Shown piece after piece: positions 1-11,579 of a DNA stretch of 64,000 bases. Positions within the stretch are counted from its first letter, which is position 1, and each line of letters opens with the position of its first letter. The notes below the pieces were generated by a model, which was not told the origin of the DNA, did not search any database, and was given only the letters and a program-made list of their open reading frames with translations. A program made the position numbers and the translations under genes. Source of the stretch: Escallonia rubra (taxonomy: Eukaryota > Streptophyta > Magnoliopsida > Escalloniales > Escalloniaceae); contig JAVXUO010002167.1 of NCBI GenBank assembly GCA_033065855.1, positions 1-64,000 of the forward strand, given 5' to 3'.

Positions 1-1276
1 GAAAAGTGAATAATCTACTCCTAACTAAATATACATCCATAAGACAAGTAAACTCTTCTCGATTCCTAGTGGTTGACATTGATAGCTGATTTGGATCTCA
101 ATTATGAAGCCAAAATTATTGAAAAGGTCTTTATCTCTCGTCATCTAGTCTAGGATATAAATCTTGCTATGGACAAGTTTGGCAATGAGATCTGAGGACC
201 ATTCTTCTGTCCATAGCTTGACTGAGCCTTGAAACACGAGTTAATTAGTCTTTTGGGGAAGAACTAACATACGACTTCTTCTTCTTTTAATTAGTAAATA
301 TTATCATGTATATATTCATTTTCTTCAAATTTTTTTACACACAAAATTACGTAAACAAACCTTAACGGATGACACTACTTTCTAAAAAAGTATAATTATA
401 TTTTAGAGGCCTCTTTAGATGGTGTTCAACAACAAAAATTTGGCAGATTATAAGCATTTCTTAATCCAAATAAAAATTAGCTCAAATTTTGTTTTATAGA
501 TTTGCGAGTGGCCTTTAATTAACAACATAATTTGAGAGAGAGCACATCTCAAAAAGTAATAAATAAATGGATATGATGCTTGAAAAGCTAGAGGTAATAC
601 GAAAATAATGAGACACGTGGATATGTTACGATCAACGAATGAATTTTGTATGAACAATATAGGCGCATATATGTCAGTCAAGAAGAGAGGTGTAACGTAA
701 ATGAAACAAGTTGGTAGAAAGAGCCAATATGAGCGAAAGCTCATCACGTTCACTTGATTAAGTGACGGGCAACAGGGTAAGGGTCAAAAGAGAGGAAGTC
801 AAAGAAAGGGGGGAAAAGAGGAGAAAGAGAAATGGAAGAGAGGGGCTGGATAGGTGGACGATAGATACATCATCTCCATCTACTCTCTACTCTATCTCAT
901 TTATTAATATACTAATCATTTTTTATATTTTGCTGTAAAAATCTATACTTGATGCATCGAGTCCTTACATCATCAGCAGTGGGTCTACACTTGATGTATC
1001 GAGTCCTTACGTTATCAGGAGCGGGTCTTATACAAGGTCGGATGATCATTGTTTCTCCCCATACTTTTTGTTAGAACTTACTTATATTACCAACAAACTA
1101 TTTGGTTAACGCATTAAAGTAAAAAAAAGGTAAGAAAATCCTTGTGTGTGTGTGTGTGTGTGTGTTATATATATATGGAGAATTCATATATTAGCTTGAA
1201 ATTTGAACTCAAAAGTTGCCGCTACAAACAATTTGGAGCTGGGAAAAGTTTAAGCAAAATTTCTAATCTCAACATA
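1..1276. other. AT-rich intergenic DNA, no gene seen
   Basis: Neither strand carries a recognisable coding exon. The stretch holds a two-copy 42-bp tandem repeat near 945-1030 and a (TG)n microsatellite at 1143-1165. Purine-rich sequence lies around 780-845. The short open frames have no known motif. Confidence 0.6.
945..1030. repeat. Two-copy 42-bp tandem repeat
   Basis: The block beginning ACTTGATGCATCGAGTCC at 947 recurs at 989 with a few substitutions (GCATCG/GTATCG, ACATCATCAGCAGT/ACGTTATCAGGAGC). Two copies only, moderately diverged. Confidence 0.75.
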
Positions 1277-1710
1277 AATATTGATATAACTATACTATAA
1301 CTCTCAATAATTAGGGAATACCCGGCAATCCTAGTCAAACTGGGAGATCAATAATTATCTTATCAGGATTCTAACTATATCATCAGAGATAGACACATGA
1401 TCCTCTAGGATCCTAATACAATCCTGATTAGATTTGTTCATAACTCAGTCCTACTAGGACTCGTCTTCCTACCACTATATAAAGGGGTTTACCCCCCAGG
1501 TATGGAACAATGACACACATACAGATACACATTGTGTCTTTCATGCTTTTTTCAGAGTTATTATTCTGTAGTTGCGCTCTGACTTAAGCATCAGATAGTT
1601 CTTCACCGGGAACCCCACCCGGCGGTTACTCGTTTTCTGTCTTGCAGGTCATCGGTCCAGGTTCGGGTTCCGGAAAATACGCGGAGCATATTTTTAGCAG
1701 CAACAAATAT
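1277..1710. mobile_element. Solo LTR of an LTR retrotransposon
   Basis: A 424-bp block from 1282 to 1705 starts TGATATAAC and ends AGCAGCAACA, the TG...CA rule for long terminal repeats. The 5-bp sequence AATAT flanks it on both sides (1277-1281 and 1706-1710), a target duplication of the right length. Inside is a good TATA box (ACTATATAAAGGGG, about 1474-1487). It is followed by a segment (CTGACTTAAGCATCAG... CACCGGGAACCCCACCCGG) that resembles the transcribed part of many plant LTRs. No reverse transcriptase or second LTR is present, so this is probably the product of LTR-LTR recombination. The clade was not identified. Confidence 0.8.
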
Positions 1711-3395
1711 GATACTAGTACTAATGGACATAGGCATGTGATTGATAATTTTTTTTGCATCCTATGAATTGAAGACTATAATGCTTCAAGTTTAAGTGTT
1801 CCTCGTTGCGCCAAATTCGGTTACGTTAGATTAATTTTATTACACTAGTAACTGAAGCTTTTACATGAAACTTTTGGCCCCCTCGACTTGACATTCTGAA
1901 TCCACCCATGAACATCATGCAATAAGATATCCATGCATGCTTTCTTTCACGTTTCATTGTTTTACTGTATGCATTATTTCTTATTCTCTTTAATTGAAGG
2001 TTGTCTGATTATATTGTGCGACGAACTACCCAATTGACTTTTAGTCCATTAGAAAAATGCATCCACTTTATGAAAACTCATAAACGTCATTAAGTGAGTG
2101 GATTTAGTTGCGCTTGTTTCATATTAAGTGGCACCTTTTTCACCAATCATCAATTATTATCGACCCTCATACCTAAACCACCACCTGTTGTAGAGTTAAA
2201 CCACCATGGCCACCGATCCCATTACAGCTCAACCACTGCCAGCCATCCGACCCGTTACAGCTTCCATATCCACCCATCACAGCTCAACCACCTCGGCCAT
2301 TGATCCCATCACAGGTTATCCACCATAGACCATCAAACTCATCACAAACTGCCGTCGCCCGTTCAAACCATCACATCGACCACCATACCCAAATCCACCA
2401 ATGTACCAACCTCCACCATTGATCATCGAATTACATAAATTCGTGATTGAGATGCTAAGAAAAAAAGGAGGGGGCAAATTGGAAAATGTATTAACCGCCC
2501 ATCTTTGGGAAGGTTAAGCGTGAAATAATTAAAAATAGGGATCTCTGTCATCCACCTTTTGACGTAGATGGCCGGATCACAACTGGAAAAGTAGGGCTTT
2601 TCTGATGCAAATTGTGGCTTATCGTGGTGCTAAATGTGGAGCAGTCCACACACACACACACACATGCATATATATACATATATGCATGCATATAAATTTA
2701 TATAGAGATACATATATTTATATGGAGAGCAGAAGGAGAGAGTATATTTTATCACCGAGTAATCCCCATATTTGAGCTTCGAAGAAATTAGTAAAAGTGT
2801 CCCTTAGCTTTTTCTTGAAATGTTTTTTTTTTATTTTTTATTCTCTCTTTCCTTTTATCATTTATTTTCTTCCTTCTACCGAGATATCTTCTTTCTCTCC
2901 TATTTTTTTTTTCTCTCTTTCAAGGCTTGTACGCCACTTAAAAAAGATAATTAGCGCACGTGATAAGACTTTCTTTTTAGCATGAAATATCATCATCTGG
3001 TTTCTCCATAAATTGCAAGACTAATGGATTTTTAAGATATGTGGACTTTTTTTAGAAGCCCATATATTTGTAATACCAGCCCAGCAGAACTATTGACCAC
3101 TATCTTTCTTTTTTGTAAAAATATTTTGCTAACAAATGACCCTTCCCCCCCCCACAAAAAAAGAATTTCTTTTGACTAGGCATCTAATTTGCATGAGAAA
3201 ACATAACATTCATCATTTCTCTTGCGTATGGATAGTAGCACCAACACAAGCACATGTATATATGTGCCTAAACCCTCCCTCGATCTGTAACTTAAAAAAG
3301 GGAGAAGAGAGAGATGAGAGCAGACAATTGGGATATATCGTAAGACTCATGGTGTCATATCAGGGTGCACCGTAGACACATTTAGTGGTACACAC
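1711..3395. other. Intergenic DNA with low-complexity CCACCA-rich tract
   Basis: No supported gene. Around 2160-2430 there is a CCACC/ACAGCTCAACCA-rich tract with imperfect short repeats. A (CA)n run followed by alternating TA/TGCA sequence is at 2646-2730, and T-rich tracts are at 2820-2930. The open frame at 2094-2303 is a product of the low-complexity tract and has no domain. Confidence 0.55.
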
Positions 3396-4735
3396 ATAAG
3401 TGTTTTCTAGCATGACTGGTGGTATGGTAATGGTCCCCTAGCTTCAGAAAATGATAAGATGGGGCAACAAATCAAGGTTCAGTAGGTTATTTCTGGAGGA
3501 TCTTGGGATAGCTCTAAAATCCTTAACCTGGTGAACCAAGAAGCCCATGACCAAATTGTGAAGGTTTACCTTCCCATGTAAGATGTCACTGAAGACACAT
3601 GCTGCTGGGGTCCTAACCCAAATGGAAAATTCTCGATTTCAAGTGCTTAAAATCTGATTTTGGAGATGCAGCAGGACCTTGAAAATGAGCCTAAATGGCA
3701 TTAGATTTGAAAAATCAAAACCCCTCAAAAGATCATTCTTTTCTTGTGGCTTGGCCTACAAGATAGACTCTGCTCTAACAGTCTAAGAGCCACTAGAAGC
3801 ATGTCTAATGATTCCAAATGCTTAAGATGTGGAAACCCAAATGAAACCTCTAAGCATATCATTAGGAGGTGTCCTAAAGCTAAGGAACTCTGGGAGAAGT
3901 TGTTCTCCAAATAGCAACTCCCTGAAGAAGACAACTTGAGCTTGGAGGATTGGCTGTCCAACAACATCAAAGACAAAGAAAACCATATATTTGCCAACCT
4001 TCAATGGAAAAATACCTTTTTAGCTATCATGTGGCAGGTTTGGAAGGACAGAAATAAAGAAAGTATAGAAAGGCACAAACTTCCTGGGGAGGTTTCTTGG
4101 AAACTTAGCCTGAAGTTTGCTGCAGATCAGGAAATAGCTTATGGAAAGAAATCTAAGGTACCTAAAGAAAATAATCAACTCATAACTTGGGTGTTTCCTA
4201 TTGCAGGTACTTTCAAGTTGAACACTAATGGATGCGCCAAAAGCAACCTACAATGAGGCTTTAGGGGACTGTTAAAGAACTGGCATGGAGAGTGGATGGA
4301 TGGCTACTATGGATTTCTTCGTACTTCAGATGTGCTTGAGGCAGAACTCCATGGTATTTTCAAAGGCCTTCAGCTTATCAAGAAGAGAGGTCTTACCAAT
4401 ATCCTCATTGAGACAGATTCGAAAGCTGCCATGGAGTTGATTAGCTGCCAAGACAACATTTTACACCCTTTGAGCAACCTTGTTAGGGATGCTAAAGTCC
4501 TTATTAGAGTCACTAAGTCTAATATTGTGCATATATTTAGGGAAGGCAATTATTGTGCATATCAACTTTCTAAATGTGGAGAGCAACAGAGGGAGTCTTT
4601 TGTGTATCTCATGCAACCACCGGAGGTGGTTCTCCCTCTCTTAGCTAATGATGTAGCTCAAGTTGCCTATTTTAGGGGCTGATTTTGTTAATGTATTATT
4701 TTCTGTTTTACCAAAAAAAAAAAAAATAAGTGTTT
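3396..4735 (+). mobile_element. 5'-truncated L1-type LINE with poly(A) tail and target duplication
   Basis: The 10-bp sequence ATAAGTGTTT occurs immediately before the element (3396-3405) and directly after its A-rich tail (4726-4735). This is the expected result of target-primed reverse transcription. The body is 3406-4725. It encodes only the downstream part of a non-LTR element: a zinc-binding reverse-transcriptase C-terminal region and then an RNase H-like domain. It ends in a run of about 14 A. Coding is on the plus strand but is interrupted by several stops and small frame changes, so the copy is dead. The missing 5' end is typical of LINE insertions. Confidence 0.88.
3805..4682 (+). 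pseudogene. LINE remnant: zinc-binding RT domain plus RNase H-like domain
   Basis: Coding remnant inside the LINE. At about 3810-3900 the plus strand reads a zf-RVT-like Cys/His motif, CLRCGNPNETSKHIIRRCP, which is followed by a stop codon. The frame 3936-4256 continues the linker (WQVWKDRNKES), and after one stop the frame 4296-4682 gives an RNase H-like module. That module contains EAELHGIFKGLQLIKKRG, IETDSKAA and IFREGNYCAYQLS, which match the beta-strand/helix pattern and acidic residues of plant LINE-encoded RNase H (RVT_3). This order is the usual C-terminal layout of plant L1-type elements. The in-frame stops show that it makes no functional enzyme. It should not be annotated as a host RNase H gene. 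Confidence 0.85.
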
Positions 4736-5404
4736 CCCCTTTTGAATAATGAAAGGCAAATTAATGCCTCGCGCATCCAAAATGTGTTTTCCCCTTTTCG
4801 TGTATATTCTTAAATGATTCATAGTCTCGACCCTAATAACGTCATGGGTATAGTGGTACGATGAAAAATGACATCAGCCAAAACTTTTTATTACATTTTG
4901 CAGCCAAAGTGAATACGACTAGGAAATTTAGTTATGCTAGAGCATGTATTACCAAGACGGTGGATAAATTTGAATATTGATGTAAAATGGGCAAACCTCA
5001 AATGGCACACTTTAAAATCCATCTTTGAATAACTATTTAGGAATTTATTATGAGTAATTTTATATCTTTCATTATTAAGCTGAGCCCACATTATGCACTT
5101 ATGTGACTTTTTGTCGGTGATTCTAAAAAGAAAATAACTCTAGTTATTTATCGTGTTATTTTTTTGCGCCCAAAAAGTACTAAATCCGTCTTTAGGATCG
5201 TTGTACATGGTATTCCCAACCTATCTTAGCTGTACCCATGGACCCTATGTGAGTTCCATTTTGCACGACACGTCGATATAGTCAACAGTCAATTTTCAAC
5301 ACTTGCATCAGGGCAAAATGCGCACACCCAAGTCACGTGTATTTTTTTCCTTTTTTTACGATTCTTCTTCATTAAGTTATTTTAGCACGACTCTTTTTTG
5401 GCTA
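4736..5404. other. Intergenic DNA, nothing recognised
   Basis: AT-rich sequence between the LINE and the 64-bp repeat block. I see no domain-bearing frame, no RNA gene and no transposon terminus in it. Confidence 0.5.
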
Positions 5405-5690
5405 GCGAGACGAACTCGGCGTGCCTCAACCTTCGCAACCCCTTTCTTGCTCAGCTGGTCGCACATCTATCTCCCTTGGGGGTCAGCCTGTCTCAATCTT
5501 CGCAGTCCTTTTTTGCTCAGTTGGTCGCACATCTTCCCCTCGGGGTTCAGCTGGCCTCAACCTTCGTAGTTTCTTTTTGCTCAGTCGGTCGCACATCTTA
5601 CCCTCGACGGTCGACGTGCCTCAACCTTAACAGCCCGTTTTTGCTTCGCGAGTCGTACATCTCCCCCCTCGAGGGTCATCATGCCTCCCC
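5405..5690. repeat. Tandem repeat, about four diverged 64-66 bp units
   Basis: The module GCTCAG(C/T)(T/C)GGTCGCACATCT recurs at 5449, 5515 and 5579, with a more diverged copy at 5643 (TTGCTTCGCGAGTCGTACATCT). Each is followed by a CTC(GGGG)GTCAG-like segment and CCTCAACCTTCG. The spacing is 64-66 bp. The repeat lets long but meaningless frames stay open on the plus strand (for example 5398-6084). It is followed by GC-rich sequence to about 6090. Confidence 0.8.
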
Positions 5691-7396
5691 CCTCGGGGGT
5701 CAACGCGCCTTCCCCTCAGGGGGTCGGCTGCCTTCCCCTTTGGGGTTAGCCTTGGCCTCCCATCTCTGCGCACTTCCTTCCTTTGTCTTCAACCAAGCGC
5801 TATGGGAGTGCCATTCGGGCGCCATCTCCGTGACACCCATCGCACCCACTGACTCCCGTCATCCACACCCGCGCATCATCTCTGCGACCCCCGTCGCCCG
5901 GGATCGAGCACCGACTCCGCGACATCTGTCGCCATGCCAGTGCGCCATTTCCATATCACATGCCCCCGACATTGCACACAGTCCGCTATGCCCATGCGCC
6001 GCGCTGCTTATACAGACACCGCCCCTCCCATTCTCTGTCACATTACCGTGTCCCCGACACGTACACCTCGGCGCACCCATGTGACGCGCCACTGATATAG
6101 TCGCACCTCATGGATCTATGTGTTGTTTTGACTTTGCACCTGCCAAAAGATCACATAGAAGGTACACAACGAGCAATTGAGTATCGTTAGAACCGCTTTA
6201 TAATCTTAATGGGTTAAGTGTTTCAATTGATACCCTGGGGAGTAAAGTGACACCATGGTGCAAGTCATAAGGGGTTATTTATGATTTAGCTTTCTAATGA
6301 ATTAGAGACACATATATAAACACTTTTCCATCTCATGACGGGATCTTATAGTAAAAAGGCTTGCCTCTACCCACTCATAACAAAAACCTTTTTCATCTCT
6401 TAGATTTCTTATTAGATTGAAAAAGAAAATAACAAATTTTGTGTAAATTATAAAACACAAAATCCATCTTAACGTCTTTATTAAAACACTTTTTTTTTTT
6501 ACTTAAGTCATCCATGTTTAAAAGTTAGTAATACATGCTTAGTATAAAAGTCAGAAGGCATGCTACTTGTGCTTTAAAAGTCTTAACACAGGCTCCTTTA
6601 TCCATCTCTGCGAAAATATAAGACGACCCGTAGAAGGAAAAATGGTGAAAAATATTTTGATACGGGCACTTTGAATAGGGTGGAATCACAAATAAGTTGT
6701 TTCAACATAGTTTAGAACTTATTGATTGTTATATTATGTGTGATATCGTCGACCTACTCCAACTTAGAGTAATTTTAACGGCCATGTGATCCGGAATAGT
6801 AAGAAGACTTTTGTATGGTTCGTACGACTATGACAATTCATTTATATAGGTCGTTTGGAGTGTCGACCATTTGCGAGTAAGTGTAGCTTAGCTAGTTTTA
6901 GTGGGAAACATCGTATACATACCCATTAAAGGCAGTTTTTATTAGATCTATACTAAAATTTTTATTAAATCTTTGTATATAAGAAATGAAGTTTTTATTA
7001 GATCTATACCAAAATTTTTGTATTTCCGTCAAATTATTAATGGCACTCTTATTATCTGTACCACTTGATACTGTGGCGTTTTTGAACCGCGACATATAAA
7101 ACTTTTGTATCTATACTATATATGTAAAGAAAAAACATGGTTTGGTGTAACACATTTTTGGTGTTACATAACTACCTATTTACAATGGTCACAAGTGACA
7201 TTCTATTATTTTTTTCTTGAAAATTTCATAAAACAAAAGTTTAAATAGTGAATAACTACTTTTAGTTTTATAATGTATAATTCATTTTACCGAATGTGAT
7301 AATAAATATTTATACACGATGAAGATTTTATATTATTAATTTTATTTTTACACACGCAAACGATCAAACCACGTACCTAATCCATTACGGATAGCA
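5691..7396. other. Intergenic DNA with GC-rich block and short tandem repeats
   Basis: 5700-6090 is unusually GC-rich, with repeated (T/C)CCCCTCGGGGGTCA and CGCACCC-type words. It resembles internal non-coding sequence of a transposon but has no termini I can identify. At 6935 and 6991 a block starting GTTTTTATTAGATCTATAC is repeated at 56-bp spacing. A small inverted pair (TGTAACAC / GGTGTTACA) lies near 7146-7170. No gene is supported. Confidence 0.5.
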
Positions 7397-7506
7397 TGGG
7401 CTCATTAAATATCCGATCATTTCGGGTCGACACAATACGGCCGACCCAAGCCCATCATGCTGTATATCACGGCCTACGATCTCAGCCCGAACCAACACCA
7501 AGCCCA
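7397..7506 (+). promoter_or_regulatory. Candidate promoter with site II-type TGGGCT motifs
   Basis: TGGGCT occurs at 7397-7402, and its reverse complement AGCCCA at 7449-7454 and 7501-7506. These lie 130-240 bp upstream of the start codon of the plastid-protein gene. TGGGCC/T (site II) clusters are known in plant promoters of housekeeping, ribosomal and organelle-protein genes. I infer promoter function from position and motif density only. No clear TATA box was assigned. Confidence 0.45.
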
Positions 7507-7633
7507 ATATTACTACGATCCTTCCATTTGTCGAGCCTCTGTGCCAGTTCGGTGTTTACAAAGTAAAGTAAAATCCTTAAATCGATGAAAATCAAAAGGT
7601 TGGCTCCATAATTTCTCTGCGTCTTTCGGAGCA

Positions 7634-10600
7634 ATGGCTGCTGCTCTTTCCTTATCAGGTAAGTTCCCCGATTTTTCAGCTTTACCGCTTTGCTTTTGGT
7701 TTGCTGTACGATTTTCCAGCTGAATCTAGCTATTTTATGCTCCCTGACTCCCTCTGATTCAGGCACTAATTTTACACACACGCGCACACGCATACGTACA
7801 CACACAGAGAGTATGAGGATCAGCTGTTTTGGACTCCTGTGTCTGTTCATGTTTTTCACCTGGGGCAATTGAAGCAACTACAACTACACTTGATAGGGTC
7901 TCACATCAAGTCATCAACGTAATTTAGCACAGTTTGCTGCCCTCATGTGGGCTTCACGCCTGCCATTTAATCTTTCTGATGAGGCGGTTCGGTTTGTTTT
8001 CTCGTTCCAATTAAACGTATGATTGCAGGTTCCTCTGTGATGCAAGTGGACCAATGCCTTGGCTCTGGTAAATTGTCTATCAGCCCAGCTTCCCAGTGTA
8101 AAATGAAACCCCAAATGTGCAGAAGGCCACTTACTGTTCGAGCTGGGTATGGTCATTACCTGTTTGCTTTGTATTGTTTGTTCTTTATATGGCATGTTGT
8201 TCAATAGCCTAGTGCATTGTTGTGTCTAGAAAGCTTGGCGCGGTCATTTTTTTTCCTAAAACGACATGCTTACTGCACTTCCATGTCAACTGATTTGGCA
8301 CATGTTCACATTGAAAAAATGATCGATATGAAACTTAAAATTCAGATTTTTTTATATCTACTTTATAAACGTGTTCGAAGTTCAAACGGTAAAAATGAAA
8401 TATCTCTGCATCCAAATTTCCTTCCCAACCTCACGTCTTAAATGTATGTGGGCTGCGGCATTCACACTTCCATACAAGAATTCCCCTCCCCAAGTTCCCA
8501 GGTATCTTGAATATATACTCAACGAGTTCCCCTCTAGCGGACGCAGGACTTAGTTCTGCCAAGCTCTCAGACATTTGATTTCTCATATTGGCATGAGTTT
8601 GCTTTTCTTTCTTTTTGTGTTATTTCCACCTTTTGTTTCTTACCTGCCTTTATACAAGTGCAGCGGGGATGGTGGAAGACCAAGTGGTGCCAGTATCTTT
8701 GTTGGTGGCTTTGTCTTGGGAGGAATTGTTGTTGGAACATTAGGCTGTGTATATGCACCCCAGGTATGGCTGTGTGTATGATTACTTCTTGATGCCTGCG
8801 AAAGTTAGATTTTTGAATTCTACGACTTTTCTGAGTCTTGTTGGTGTGAGCTTCATAAACAAAAATATTGTGATGTTTCATTTATGACAGCTCTATTATG
8901 TATCTTAATGGTCGATTCCATCGTTTATAACCGAAAAGAAGGGTCACAAGAGGTTTTTCAAACCAGAAGTGGTCTTTATCTTCAACTTTTTTATCGTGAA
9001 TATTTTAACTTCTCATTTTCTTGCGATATAACTGGAATACTAGATAGCTACTGTCTCTAAAAAAGATGAAGGTAAAAATACTTGATAAAAAGGATGAAGA
9101 TAAAGACTCTTCATGGAAGATCACACTTTTAGGGGTCACTATTCTTAAAGCATTATATGCATTGCCGGGCCCTTTTCTTACAGCTTAAGCCTTTAGAGCA
9201 AGTGATCATGGTAACAGAGCTCTGATTTGGAGGTCTTGGGTTCTAGTCTCCTAGTATGAATCTAGTCCCCTTATGTCTGTGCATGTTATACTCCGCTGTT
9301 GTTGTCTACTTAGTGATCGTACACCTGAATTTGTTTCTTGTTGATATCACTCTCCACGTGCAATCGAGGCTTGCACATGAGGTGGAGTCTTAAGCATGAA
9401 TATATAATTGGTGGGCCCATCCTCTAACACCTTGAGCTTTTGGAGCAAGTGTTGACTCAACAGAGTTCTGTTCGCAAAAATCGAATCTATATTATGGTCC
9501 GATTCGTGCTGTTGGTGTGACTGGTAGACTAGTGTTGTTTAATTAGGAGCCAAAACATGCTGTATCGAGCTGATATTGTCATATACTCTTAACTTTTATC
9601 ATACGACCTTGTAGATAAGCAAGGCACTATCAGGCGCAGACAGAAAGGATTTGATGAGAAAGCTGCCAAAATTTATATATGATGAAGAGAAAGCTTTAGA
9701 GGTGAGAGCTCTCTATTCACATTTTTCTGTACTTGCTACATACTCAGATTTCCCTCATCTAGCCCTATTTTGGAGCTTGCTGAGTTTTATTTTTCTCTGG
9801 GTTACATGCTCGACTCAACTTAACAGCCTTATTGCAAGTCGCAGCTATCTAGGGTTGATTATGTGTTTGGCTACATACTCTCTGACGTGCTTTTGTCCTT
9901 TCTGCTGACCATCTGTCCAAACGGTCTACCGGCATGCAACATACACCACTTTTAATCAGCACTCTTCCTCTTTGTTTTCAACTTTTTCATAACCTTCTTA
10001 CGGTCCGCTTTGTCTCAGCTTTTACTTTTTAATATAAGCAACTTATCAAATAACTAAGTTAAGCAGCTCAATCCATATGTTGGCATGTAGTTTTTGGTAC
10101 AACTTATCGAATCAGATTTCTGAAAGTTGAAATGACAAAAATTCCCAGCAAGGTTTTATTATTAAAACTACCTTGTTCTTAGATTTTGATGACCCAAAAA
10201 CATAGCTAAATATATTCTTCATGTATCATAATTGAAAGAGATTTTAATTTTGAGTTTGAAAAACTTGAATCATAAAATCTATCGGATGAGTTGGAAGAAG
10301 TGAAATGGAGTTAAGAAAAGGAAGAAGAAAGAGAAAGCACCAACATGCAAGTGAAACGAATGAGGGGCATTCTGAAAATAAAAAATGCATAAGCTGGAAA
10401 AGTACCTCTTCAGGTAGTTACCTATTGTTGCTTATTTTGGCTTTAAGATGTTTGTACCCTGCTTATAGCTTATGGCTCAAAAGCTACTAACAAGCACCCA
10501 TTTTAAGCTTCTCTTAGGCTATAAGCCGGCCAAAATAAGCTGCGACAAAACGGGGTCTTATACTTCTTTCGTGGTTGGGGACGATCAACATTGCAAGGAT

Positions 10601-11579
10601 GGGTACGTTGCAACTTAATACTTTTTATCCCTATCGAAAGAGCTTGCACCAACATTCTTATGATAGAAACATGAAAGAGTCAGGACTCTTTAGTTACTTG
10701 GTAACCCTTAAAAACCAGATTATGGTGCCATCCCGTAGAGCATCAATATTTTCTGCTTCTGGTGCTTTAACCTCCTGAAGGAATCATTGAAGTTGTTAGA
10801 CTTCGTAACTACAACCAAATGGCCATGCCACGATATAGAGCATGTACACTTTAGGCTGCCTCAGCCTCCTGAAGGGAATATTTCCATCATATGGTTGCAT
10901 GACAAGATATCTGTGCCAGCCAGCTTACTAACCTGCTGAATTCTTGTGCCTCCTTCATCACCCCCCCCCCCCCCCTCCTCTTTCCAAACAAGAAAAAGGA
11001 GAAAACAATAAAGGTAATTGTTTTGTGGAATGAACAGAAGAATCAATTTCGTGGAATAGAAAAGCGATTGGAAGGCTCAATCTCTTGCCCATCTAATAGT
11101 TTATGAATCTAAGCTTTTGATTCTTAGCGGATGGGAATCGTGTACAACAATGTCATAGAAGTGGCCATAAAAGGAGGTCAAAAGTTCTCGGACGTGTAGC
11201 AATTAAAATCCATACTGCAGAGACCGTATTTAGATCGATGTCCTTTCTGTAAAATTTTGTTTAGTGTGATTATGCTCGAATACATTTTTCTTGAAGCCAA
11301 ACAGGAGAAAAAAGAAAAAGGAGAGAGTATCTGGTATTTCCCCCCCCCCCCCCCCGCCCCGCGCCAAACCGGTTGCTAGAGACCTTGTTTGTTGTTTCTT
11401 GCTAACTGTGGGCACTGATTTTGCTCACACTGTATATTTCTCAGCGAACGCGAAAAATACTGACCGAGAAGATTGCACAGCTGAACTCCGCCATAGATGA
11501 TGTTTCTTCTCAGCTACGTGCAGATGATGCCCCAAATGGAGCCGCAGTGACCCCAGATGAACAAGAAGCCTCCATATGA
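7634..11579 (+). CDS. Plastid-targeted single-span membrane protein (similar to Arabidopsis At1g42960-type inner-envelope protein)
   Basis: Five exons join in frame with GT-AG introns: 7634-7658, 8029-8146, 8664-8763, 9615-9701 and 11445-11579. They give 154 residues. The start ATG opens MAAALSLSG, and the first 48 or so residues are Ser/Lys/Arg-rich with almost no acidic residues, ending in LTVRAGG, a typical chloroplast transit peptide. A glycine-rich hydrophobic span follows ([19 protein letters not shown]). After it come [35 protein letters not shown] and a charged helical tail ([19 protein letters not shown]). From memory this matches a small conserved plant family reported at the inner chloroplast envelope; its molecular role is not known to me. 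Introns are 370, 517, 851 and 1743 bp. Intron 3 carries a TRIM retrotransposon and intron 4 two poly-C tracts. No frameshift or stop is seen, so the gene looks intact. Confidence 0.88.
9150..9462 (+). mobile_element. Diverged TRIM (very short LTR) retrotransposon in intron 3
   Basis: Two related blocks bracket about 190 bp. The first, at about 9153-9208, reads GGGCCCTTTTCTTACAGCTTAAGCC...AAGTGATCA. The second, at about 9400-9462, reads GGGCCCATCCTCTAACACCTTGAGC...ACTCAACA. Directly after the first is TGGTAACAGAGC (9209-9220), one mismatch from the initiator tRNA-Met primer binding site TGGTATCAGAGC. Purine-rich ATGAGGTGGAG precedes the second repeat, a plausible polypurine tract. It is homologous to the better-preserved copy at 54322-54598. 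There is no coding capacity, as expected for TRIMs. Confidence 0.7.
10961..10975. repeat. Poly-C tract
   Basis: Fifteen consecutive C in intron 4 of the plastid-protein gene, followed by TCCTC. A similar tract of 16 C lies in the same intron at 11340-11355. Confidence 0.9.
11340..11355. repeat. Poly-C tract
   Basis: Sixteen consecutive C, 90 bp upstream of the last exon of the plastid-protein gene. The tract length may be unreliable in sequencing. Confidence 0.9.

Noticed and set aside
3936..4682. A host RNase H-like gene
   Set aside because: The domain order, in-frame stops, poly(A) tail and 10-bp flanking duplication show it is part of a LINE.
5398..6084. Long plus-strand frame (228 codons)
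   Set aside because: It is kept open by the 64-bp tandem repeat and GC-rich sequence. Overlapping frames are equally long and no domain is present.
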